Assembly: GCA_905221605.1 (NCBI GenBank)
Contig: CAJNDS010000001.1
Location: 2,464,525-2,528,524, forward strand
Source of the DNA: Symbiodinium natans
Taxonomy: Eukaryota; Sar; Dinophyceae; Suessiales; Symbiodiniaceae
Direction of reading: 5' to 3'
Length of the DNA stretch: 64,000 nt
Shown here one piece after another: positions 1 to 12,000 of the stretch. The first letter of the stretch is position 1; each line of letters starts with the position of its first letter. A program made the translations under genes and the position numbers. A model generated the notes under the pieces. The model did not search any database. It was given only the letters and a program-made list of their open reading frames with translations, and was not told the DNA's origin.

Positions 1-3
1 GGA

Positions 4-3000
4 ATGGCTTCAGAAATTCCTCCAACTGCTCCCAATCATCCTCAAGATCCTCATGCAAGCGCTACGACAGCTGTTCAGCGAGAAGTTTTACAAAGTCAAA
101 TGGATGAACTTCGGGAAGAAATGAGTAGAATGAGAGACACCGAAGCTCGTCTTCGTCGCGAACGAGATCAATGGCGCATGATTGCCGAAGAACAGGAGCA
201 GGAGAATGAGGGTGAGGAGGAAGAAAATGAGGAGGAAGGCGAACCAGAAGAAGACGGAGACAAAACCGATCCTGGATCCTGGAAGCCAATCAAGAAGGGA
301 GGTGGAGGAGGTGATGGTGGTGGCAATCCAGACTCTTCTCCCCACGGTGGTGGCGGAGGAGGTGGCGGTGGATCTGGACCCGAAGATGGACTCGATTACA
401 CCGAAGGGCCAAAGATATCCCGAAGAGAGGCTGACAAGATCAACATCCCTGCGTTCCCCAAGGTCACTCACTTGGACGCATGGCAGGCAGCAGTCACCAC
501 GAACGTTCTGGCCGCGTGTGCGGATACTAATCAAAGCGACTGGATCAAGTGGTTGCAAGAATCTTTCAAGCCAATGCCGGATGTTGAGGGGCTCAATGAC
601 TCGGGTCATGTCAAGTTCAGAAGCATCGACGTGAAGCTGGCGAGTGCGATGACTCTCATGCTACGGAATGCTGGAGATCAAGCAGCCGATCTGTTCTTGG
701 AAGTGAACCTCAAATCAAACGCGTACATTCGCGGGACCGAGTACAAGGTTCTGAAGGGACGACAGATCATTGCTATGATGATGGAAAGCTTCCGCGCTCG
801 GGATCGTCTCGACATGGTGTACACGATCGACTACCTGACCAAACTGCAGTATCCTGGGGACAACAAGATTGCCGCATTCAAAGCAACGTGGTTAGAGATC
901 ATCTCTCGGATTCGACCTGAAGATGTGCCTTCCACGAATGCCCTCCGCGACATCTTGTATCAGAAGATATCAGGATCTTCTGAGATGAACATGGAGCTCA
1001 AGCTTTACTATGACATCAAAAGCTATGATGATCCAGAGAGATCACACGACATGCTGCTGAGGATCATGGACCGAGCGGTACAGAGGAGGAGAGAGAAAAA
1101 CAACCTCAACGAGACACAACACGGTCTGAACCAGATGGTTGCTGGGAAGGACCTACTCGCTGCACCAGCTAGGCCGGATCCCAAAGGTCCTGCCTCATCC
1201 GCGCCGGACAAGGACAAGAAGAAGAAGGCGAATGAGAAAGGCAAGGACAAAGAAGCTGCGGATGCTGCGCCTGTACTCCCGAAGAGCAAAGCAAAGTCGC
1301 GTGAAAAAGACAAGAAGAAGGGGAAAGGTAAAGGCAAAGACCGATCCCGATCTCCCTCATCATCACGATCGTTGACTGACAAGGAGAAGGCAAAGATTCG
1401 TTGCAAGTTTCACTTCGGAGGAGGATGCGCAGCAGGGAAGAATTGCAAATGGAGTCACAAAGACACGGACAGAGGAAGGCCGTCTTCACGAGATGATAAG
1501 AACCAGAGAGCGCGAAGCCCGTCATCAAGACCATCGGAACGACCTTGCTTTCAGTGGAGCAAGAACGGATCATGCAGCCGAGAGAATTGCCCTTTCAAGC
1601 ATGACCCGGCTAAGGCAGCGCCCGCAACAGGGGAAACCGACGCGAATGCGAAGGCAAAGGCAAAGGCGAAGGCGAAGGACAAGAAGAAGAAGCCTGAACC
1701 TGCCGCACCCGCGATTGCGATTCGAGGTCTGCCTGCAGTACCTGTTCTTCGATCCCTGGATGATGGCGATGGTGATTCTGAAAATGAGTCAATCGATGGC
1801 GACGCGGCATCAGATTGCTCCACCGACGATGAGATCGGATCTTATCACAGGGACGTCAAGGACCTCAGGGTTTCCTTTGGACGAGGAACGAAGTTCGTAC
1901 CATCGAAGCCGAGGCGATCACACAAAGATAGAGGATTCGCCCCGCGACTTTTCACTGAAGCGAACCTGAAGCACGAGAACCACATCTCGGAGGTCGAGTA
2001 TGAGAAGCACAAAGCAAGAGCTAGGGCTCGACTGATGGAAGATATGTGTCTGGGCAAAGATGGAGGATGCATACCAGTTAGGATTCCAGGAACCGAGAAG
2101 GTGATTGTGTTCAAGTTCGACAACAAGAAGGGGAAGTTCCATGAAAGAGCCTTGAGCGTTGATGAGAGCCGTAAGGAACTGATGAAGAATCCGAACACGT
2201 GTATGGTCCAACCAGAATTTATTCGCAGGAAGCTGAAATTCATCATGGACACAGGATGCGGGCATGACCTCATCTCTCTAGAAAAGGTCGCCAAACACGG
2301 CATCGACACTGCGATGGATTGCGAGTCTACATCGTTCCAAACGGCAAATGGTGTCACTATGACCAACCAGACGGCGGAGTTCTTGACGAAATCCTTCAAG
2401 GAGCCCATCAAAGCACATGTATTGGAGAATACACCTTCTGTGCTGTCAGTTGGGAAGAGATGCATGCTTCACGGCTATTCCTTTGTATGGCCCGCAGGAC
2501 GTCCACCCTTTATGGTGAACGATGCTGGCGAGAGGATACAATTCTTCGTGCAAGGAGACATCCCCTATGTCAGAGTGGGAAGCAAAGGAGCCAAAGCTCA
2601 TGAGGAACCCGAAGCGATGGAAATGTTCCGCTTGGTGCAGAAGTACAAAGACAAGGTGGACGATGGCACCGACTCAACGTATGTTGCGGTACCAGGTCTA
2701 GATGACATCGGCGAAGAGATCCCCGACGTAGCTTCCGAAGCTGACGAAGAAGAAGATGGCGAAGTGGTCGAAGGCGATGAAGCTCGTGAAGATGAACCAC
2801 AAGCCGAACTTCCAGTTGAAGCTGAGGGCGACGCGCAGATCGACGTGGAAGGTGACGAATCTGGTCCAGATAGGAGGGCGAAGGTCGGCACCCTGAAGGC
2901 CGAAGCGAACACCTTGGCTCATCTTTGTACCCATCGATTCCGGAATCCCTATTGCGATGCGTGCGTGAGAGCAAAGATGAAGCACTTCAGAACCCAAAAG

Positions 3001-6000
3001 GGAGCGTTCAAACGAGAAGTCAATGAGTGGGGTGACTTGGTGACGTTCGACTTTGTGGATATGGGAAAAGCCACGGACAAGGGGGTGGGTCTTGACGACG
3101 AGCTCCGTGAAATCCTGGTATTCCGCGACGTGGCCACGAAGGTGGTCGCGGCATATCCCACAATCTCCAGAGAAGAAGGAGAAGTTGTACGATGTATGAA
3201 GAGATTCATGGGAAAGAAGAAAGTGAGGCTGGCATATAGTGACTGCGCAGATGAGTTCATTGCGGCGATGAACAAGCTCAAAATTCCATTGGATCACTCG
3301 TTGCCAGGACGTCCTATGAACAACTCTTTGGCGGAAAGGACCAACCAGTTCGTCATCACTGCTACAGCCACATCGTTGCTGCATGCAGGACTACCTGCGA
3401 ACTATTGGCCCTATGCCTTGAATTGCGTCACTCACAATCTCAACGCCGAGGACGTGGATGGTGAGTCGGCGTGGCAGAGAATGTCTGGGAAAGAATTCCC
3501 GGGAAAGTTGATTCCGTTTGGAGCAAAGGTCTACTTCAAACCGACCGAGACCCGTGAACCGACGTATGGCGGAAAGTTTGACCCGAAGGGAATACCTGGC
3601 ATTTTCGCGGGGTATGTCCTTAATGCGGGGCAAACATGGTCACGAAAGTATCGGGTGTGGGACATGAAGGAGTTCGCGAATGCCAACTTTGCACATGATG
3701 CGAAAGTACCTCGCAAGCTTCAAATTCCCTACATCACCGAACGGGTCATCATGCCGGATGAAATTGCCTTTCCCCTCAAGCTCGAGTACGAGAGAATGAA
3801 CGGAACACTTGAAGGACTGAAAGAAGGAAAGGATCTCGGAGGAAAAGAAATCAAAGACAAACCACCAGGAGGAGGTGACGACGACGATGATGACGACAAT
3901 GGCGATGATGGTGGTGACCTACCTGATCGCCAAGAACGCGTCAAAGCCATGGAGAAGGAAATGCTCGACTATGTCATGGAGAATGATGACATTGTGCCTG
4001 ATCTTTCAGAAGTTCCAGATGGTCAACCCGGTGAACCTCGCGATGGACCAGCATTGGAATCTGAAGATGCCAAAGCCCTCAGATTGATTGGCGATTCCAT
4101 TCTCGACAGTGCAGGAAGTGTACCACAGAGCGAAGGAGTACCGGATGTTGCTTCGGATCCTCCGAGCAGCAAAAGGGAAACTAAGCGTGGTACTCCCCCC
4201 AAAACCGTTTCGGAACCTCCGGACGGCAAAGGGGAACCTGCATCGTCATCACGCGGTCCAACTGGGCGTTCCATTCCGGACATTGACGAGACCGACCCCG
4301 CGTTCATCATCGCAAAGCTCAAAGAAGCTGGACTCATCGGACCGGAACCTGAGTTCTGGAAATTCGGTACACCCGGCGATGGTCGTGTCTACATCAATGA
4401 CGACGGCGAACCTTGCAAGATCGACAAGCGAGGGGCTCCGTTCAAGATTGGAAGTGATGGTAGACGATTGCTACCCTCCACACGTCCGAAGGGAAAGTTC
4501 ACTCCTGAAGAATGGCGCAAGCTCGGAAGCGAAGGAAGGAAGATCGAACTTAAGAAGATCAAGAAGGTCGAAGAGAAGGAGGCCAAGAAGGCTCGCAAGA
4601 AGGAGGCCAAGGAGAAGAAGAAAGGCAAAGAGCATAAAGACGCACTCGTTGCATCGTTGGAGGCATTACTTCCCAAGGTCGTGCCTGCGGAGAAGATCGA
4701 TTTGGACTTCAGGGCGGGGACGACTACTGGATGGACATGGTGCGAGGAACAGGTCACGCAGATCGCCACGGAAATGTTTCTGGACGATGTGCTGCCCGCT
4801 CTTCCAAGTGAATTGGCAGAGTTCGGTTTGAGAGCTCCTCGCATGCCATGTGTGTCGTCAACCAAGGAGAAACACAGAGAGAAGCTTGCATGTGCAGCAC
4901 CGTGCTTCAACGCCATGGTTACACGTCCAGTCAACCGCAAGGAGATGTACGAGAATCCCAAAGCCATGGAGGCGTTCATGAAAGAATGGAAAGGCTTGTG
5001 GGATCAGGAAGTCTTCGACTTTAGCCAAGTGCGGGAGTACGACGACGTGGTCAGAGAAGCCAAGAATTCCAACGCGAAGGTGCACATGACAAGAGTGCAT
5101 GGTCTCATCTATGAGAAAAACTATCAACTCAAAGAAGGGGACCCTGCAAGGAAGTTCAAAGGAAGAGGTGTGCTACTTGGAGATCAAGTCAAAGATCAGA
5201 ATATGGAGGCGGCGCTGTTCCAAGATCTCGGAAACTCTCCGGCAACCTTTGATGCATCTCGTTGGGCCGACTTCTACGGGTGCTTACCCGGGAACGACGT
5301 TCAGATGGCGGATGCTATCCAGGCCTACATTCAGGCTAAGTTGACGGGGACTCCGTGCTGGGTTGAACTTCCAGACGAGGCTTGGCATCCTTCGGTAAAC
5401 CGGAGGAAATTTCGCAGACCAGTCTGCAGGCTCGTGAAAGCACTCTATGGGCATCCGGACGCTGGTACAATGTGGGAACAACATTGTCACACCGCAGTCC
5501 AGAAGATGGGTTTTGCACCAGTTGGTGAGGAATGGCCGTCTCTTTACTTCCATGCAGGAATGAAGCTCCTATTGGTCATCTACGTCGACGACCTGAAGCT
5601 CGCCGGTCCGGCGGAGAACCTCCCAAAGGGGTGGAACATGCTTCGTAAGGAACTTCGTCTTGAGGAGGAAACTCCGCTTGGTTTGTATTTGGGATGTCGA
5701 ATCTCAAAGGGAGAAGCCAAACTTCACGACAACACCAAGGTGCGAACTGTCACTTATGACATGGAAACCTATCTCGAAATGACAGTGCAAAAGTACTGTG
5801 AAACCACGGGATTTCCTGTGGACAAATTCAAGAAGGTACCATCTCCCAGTCCAGTTGAAGAAACCAAAAATCACCCGGCTCGGGCGCCTTGTCATCCAGG
5901 TGCTGCCAGCCATCGGTGTCAATGGTGTGGACACACAATGCCTGTCGATAAGGGCGGACGGCTTCTACCTCCACCACCGGTTCCCAAGGGCCCACAGGAA

Positions 6001-9000
6001 ACGGAACTCGATGAGGCAGACAGGGGTACTCTTGCCCCGCACGCGGCGAGCATCCTCATGAAGTTGCTCTATGCTGCAAGAATTTGCAGGTTTGATTTGC
6101 TGAGAAGCATAAACAATCTTGCGCGACGCATTACAAGGTGGTCCAAGAAGGAGGATGCGGCTCTGCATCATTTGATGTGCTACGTCCATCAGTCCAAAGG
6201 TCATAAGATGATCGGATGGGTTGGCGATTCCATGGATGCTACTTCCATAGGGTTGTATGCGGATGCGGATTACGCTGGTTGTGGCGAGAGTTTGCGTTCT
6301 ACTTCGGGGGCTCATATGCACATTCAGGGACCGCACACACGGTTCCCGTTGGCGGGTGTCAGTAAACGACAGGGTTGCGCCAGCCACTCTACTCCCGAAG
6401 CGGAAATTGTGGCTGCGGATTATGCTATGTCGCGTATTGGCATTCCGGCCATCACATTGTGGCGTTTGATTGGGGGCAAAGATCCTAATTTCGTGTTCTA
6501 CGATGACAATCAAACGATGATCGGCGTGGTCCGCACAGGCAAGAACCCGACGATGCGCCATTTGGAACGCTCACACGGGATCTGCATTGCGTGGATGCAC
6601 GAGGTGTTCCAGGAGGGATACGTGTCTCTGGCTTACGAGGTCACCGCCAAAATGGCGGCCGATATCCATACGAAGGCCTTTAAGGACAACGTCTCCTGGG
6701 CTCACGCGTGTCAGCTAATTAACATCATGCCCCCCACGATGATTTCGAGCGTTGAGGTGATGGACATGATGAAGGCTACACACCAGCAATCGGCTGATGA
6801 GAAAGGTCATCAGCACTACTCGTTTAAGAACGAGGTTCCCTGTTTTCCTTACACGCAAACACCTATCCTGCCCCAGGAGCTGTATAGGGCCGGTTTGTCC
6901 AGTAAGGAAGGTGTCCAGGAAACGGACAGTACTGATCCGATCTTGGTGGTGAAGTTCCCGCGCATGCTCCGCGGCGTCCCCAGTGCTTTGCAACCGGGGA
7001 AGTATTTGCGGTCTACGTGGATTCTGCGTGAAGGGCAATGGCATCGTATCGAGGATGAGGTCCCTATCCCGTCGGAGCCTCAGAAATTCGATCGGTATGT
7101 CGAGCGCGCTGTGTTTCAGTATCACTTCCAACGGGGCTCGGCGGCGGCGACGCGTGTGCACCGCGCCGCGTCGCCTGCCGTGTCTGCGTCCCCGGTGCCT
7201 GCCTGCTCGCGTTGTCGCGTTCGCGATTCGCCCGCGCTCTGTAGGCAAGTGTGCGACTTGGTGGTCCGCGCCGCCCATGGGGGGTATGGGGGTGTTTTTC
7301 GCGCTGGGTCTGAAGGCATGGGGGGTGATCTCAACGAAATTCCTGCGCTCGAATCTACCGTCATCGCTGTTGCGCGCGCCGCAAAAGAAGCAGATTTTCC
7401 TCAATCTACATTCGTGCCCGAATTCATCGAGGTGACTCGTGCTGAGACTGGTAATCATGAAGTCGTTTTCCAGGACAAGCACGGGAAGGAGATGTTTAAG
7501 GCACGGGGTGACTCGCTTAACGGGGCTGTAGGATTTTCCATGACGATCAAAGCTTCGGAAGTCGGAAGCAGTAGCCCTCGCGTGTGGTTGCTCGTAGGTC
7601 TGGAAGAGGAGAACTGGTGGCAAACGTATGCACCGCCGGACGTCAACATCGTCTGCGTACCGGAAGCGGACGCACGCGGCGCCTACCAGTACTGCAAAGA
7701 CATCATTAAATGGTCGTTCAAGGGTCTTCAGAACGTTCTGTTCATAGGAGCAGGGGCGCTGAATCGAGCTTCATGGCTTGATGTCGATCCTAGAGAACGC
7801 TTTTATGAGGACCGAGGCGTCGTAGATTACCCCTGGGGGGAGGTCATCGACTTAGTCTTTGAGGCCCGGAAGAAAGGGGCGACTACTATCGTCGAGGTTC
7901 CCAACAAGCCGAAGTTTCGAAAGTCGGCACAGTACAAAAACATAGTTGATTGCATGAAGTGGGAGAGATTCGCACTTGCTGATTGCTGCCACGGTCGGAG
8001 GATCTGCGTTCCACAGGGAAGCGGGGCCCCGAACATCATGTATGTCAACGAAGCTACTGAGTTTCTCATTCATGGACTCAAAGCCCCTGAAAGCATGAAG
8101 GATGTGTGCGGCATGCAACATCATCACGCGCCGCGTGAAACAGTCGAGACTCACGGGGATGAGTGTGGAAAGAGAACCAGTAAAGTGTCACGCCTCTTGT
8201 TGAAGATGCTTTCTGAACGGGACACCAAGGTTGGGGACCCCAAGGCCTGCAGTTCTGTTGAGAAGTTACCGTCGGGTAAGGACAGGATGATCATTGAATT
8301 CTGTTGCTCTAAGGACAGTAGCCTGGGTAAATCCTCGAGTGCTACGAAGGGAGCTCACGTCATGCGTGTGCATGAAGCCCTTCAAGCCCAAACCAAGGCA
8401 TGTGAAAGCAACATCCTCAAGGAGGCGGAACGATTCCGAAAATCTAATCCCAAATGTCCGATTCTTGTTTTCGCTTCTCTTCCGTGCACTGGGGGGTCCA
8501 ACTGGATCAAGGTGAACGAAATGGGGGGTGAAACTGAAAAGGGAAAGGAGCATCGGAAGAAATTTAGGGACTTACTCAAAGCTCTCAAACGCCTTTTGCG
8601 AAAGCTGGCGGTATTTTCCCCCAAAATCGCTTTTGAGTTGCCTAAAACCTGTTTGTATTGGAGTTGGCCCGAAGTTCAAGCCCTAATAAAGCAGCATTCA
8701 TTGCGTGTTGTACGAATTGACGGTTGCATGATGGGTGTTGTTGACAAAGACGGCATTCCTTTACTCAAAGCATGGTGTATCGCCACAAATGTGTCAACCA
8801 TGTTGAACCTCAAGGGGGTCACGTGCGACAACACACATGAACATGGCACACCAAGAGGTCAGGCGCTCAAGGAAGCAGGAAACTACACACCACACATGGC
8901 GAAGCTGTTGCACAACGCATGGCGTGATGAAGCTCGCAATATCCGCAGGGGCTCTGCTCAGAGTGTTCATGTGGCAGCTTCATGTGTACTTGTTCATGTC

Positions 9001-12000
9001 AGTTTGCGTTGCAGTAACAGCCAGGTGCAACATGAATTCCAAGGTACTTGCATAATTGTTTGTCCTACACCAGGAATAGGGTTCGGATCCTCCGACCCTA
9101 GTCCAAAGTGCAGTGAGGGGTTCGGCTCCGCCGGCTCGGATCTGCATCTGGGGAAGGGACTCGGCTCCGCCGGTCCTAGAACCAGCATGGACGGACAACA
9201 GCAGAGGCCCATTCCTCCGCATGTTCCATGGTCGCGACCTCAAGACCTCTTCTCCCTGCCGTACCAGAGATCGGGCATCAACATCCCTGTTGGCAATGGG
9301 ATGACTGCTTTGCGCACGACATGTCATGCGCTGCGATCATTGAGAGGGCAACCTCTTCCTGGACGATTGGAGCAAGGCATGGTCGCCACGAATGCGAACA
9401 TTGCTGCGTGGGTGGAATTTGGAGTGCCAGCTATCCTTTTGGCGGCAGTTGCGGCACCATCCAGCCCATATGGTTTCCCTGAAGTCAGAGTTCGGGAGCT
9501 GTTTCGAGGTGTGGTGGAAAGCCTATTGCCAGCAAGGAGCGCGGAGAGCTACAAGACAGTCCTTAGCCATGTCACAACGTTTATCAAGGTCGTCAAGACT
9601 GCGATCAGCACCGATTCGACTCGACAAGTGCTGCAGGAGCTTCTGGACCACGTCATTGAGATTGACCTCTTCAAGAACATTGACATGTTCGTTGACGTTT
9701 TGGTTCAGGATGCTGATCAAGGGCGTTTGGATCCTCAACATCCGTGTCTGACGGTGGTGACTATGGATGGATATCTTGATCCGAATGTCATTTGCAGGCC
9801 AGTTGTTACCAAGAGTCCTTGGATCTATGTGACCAGGTACAACGACTGGATGCGGCTTAATTCCTACTTTCGCGAGAACCTCCCCAACCGTCGTGAAGGG
9901 CTACCATGCATGCTTCTCACCCAGGACTTCTGGGATTTGCTGGAGCTGATTTGGTCAATGGCGAAGCAAGTGGGTTATTGCTTGAGAAGCCACAATCAGG
10001 TCGCCGAGCACACGCAGATGAATGTGTGGGATCTGATCGAGATTGTGGTCGACCCCCCGGAGAACGTGTCCGCGGCGGTTGCTCATGCAGTCAACAGCCT
10101 CCAAGGGTTGTCGGTCGCCATGCATACAGCCCACGAATACCTCAATGACAGTCGGACGGTGTGGCCATCGGAACCATCGAGAACGACCGGAGCCGAGCTC
10201 AGGGAGTCGTTGGTGAATGCGACAACTGTCGTCATGGCCCCGCCACCAACCGGTCTCGGGTTACCAGCTTCCTTTTCACACAGCTCGTGGAACCAGCTGG
10301 CTGCCGAACAGAACGTCTTGAGGGCGGTCCACGACATGTGCAGGACTCACAGATCTTGGATGTCCGAGATCACGAACCTGCGAGCCGAGTGTTACTCCGA
10401 AGGACGTGAACGGCCGCCGTACCTGAAGCCCGATCCAACAGGCACGGTGTTTCCTCCGGCATTGAATTCGCACCCGCCTTGGGTGAATGTTCAACGTCAA
10501 CATCCCGCAGGGCCTGCGTCCCCATCCGTTCCGGAAGGGCCGGCTCCTTTCGTGGAAGAGGACCATCCTGCCAACAGATCGACGTCTACACCATCACCAA
10601 GACAGGCAACGGGCGCATCCTTTGCCGAAGCAAGAGGTGAATCCGCCAAGAGGCAGCGGGGACCGGAGGATGTCCGCTCCGCGGCATCCCAACCGGGAAC
10701 CGCGGCCAGCTCTTCCGATCCTCGGGGAGCTGAGCCAACTGCCCAACCTGAAGGTGAACCCGATGAAGTTCGCTGGTACCTGGATCCTACTCCCGATGGG
10801 TACATGGAGAAGTTCGTCAAGTTCCAATCCAGACATCGCGTGCAGCTGGGTACAACCATCATCGTTCACAAAGATGATCCTACAGATGTCCTGCCCGCAC
10901 GTGATCAGACACCCAAGATCAACGGGAAATTTGGAACCAGCAGTGAGCAAGTTTACCTTCGGCGCGTCACCACACACCTTGCCAAGCTCTACGGGATGAG
11001 CCAGTCGAATCTTGCAGGTGCGTTTCACATGGCAACCTTCATGAAGAAAGGGGATGTGGAGTGGCTACGACTTTACAAGGTGCTGTACAAGAAGGTTTTC
11101 TTGTGCACAATCCGTCAGCTACCAACTCCTGGCACAATGTTTGCGGCGGTCATGCAATCCACGGCTACGGGAGAGCTGGGAATCTTTCATTTCAACAGCA
11201 GCCCGGAGCAGCGAGCATTGTTGACGGCTGGACTGAGAAAGTTCAGCGCTTCCATTCGTCAGGCAAGTACCCCCGATGTCACAGCGGTGCGATCCAGTAA
11301 AACGATCATCCTGGCTGACTTCGAGGTATGGACGAAAACCAAGAATCGCTTGACCTACACGATGGCCAGCAAGCTCCAAGAAAAGGGATGGTATGACGCC
11401 CATTCGTATTGCCAGACAGTTGATGAAAGCCTCGATCCACTCCTACCTGAAGGATTCCAAGTCGTTGCCACCAAAGCCAGAGACGCAGTCCGAGAATGGA
11501 GAGGTCCCGGGCAGAGCATCGACGTCACCGCGCACGTCTACCTGTCGTTCAGAGCCATCAACGATCTCCTGGTGTGGGAGCATGGCAATGCGACTCCCGA
11601 GAACATGCGAAAGTGGTTCGTCGACCCAATCATGGACTTGTCAGACCTTCTGCAACGTGCCGTGATTGTGACCCTCAACGACGATCCCCGTTTCATCGGG
11701 AAGGACGTTGGTGCAGCGATGCCATGGGCTGCCATTGATTGGATCGCAGTGGAGCTCCGAGCAAGAGGATGCATTGTTTTCACGTCATCACTGCTGTGGG
11801 CTCGAATTGCTGTGACTCTCCACAAGGGCAGCGACAATTTCCGGATCAATCCAGAGGAGATGCACTTGGCGGTGGCGGCACTCGACAAACACTTGCTGCA
11901 AGAAAAGATCATCACACTTTGCATGGCACCCCCAGAGAGCATGGGCGATTGCGAACCTCACTTGGATTCCGTGAACATGGAGACTGCGGATGCGAAGGCG

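Noticed and set aside
88-2465. Minus-strand frames opposite the Gag-Pol region
   Set aside because: Shadows of the + strand polyprotein, which carries all catalytic motifs.
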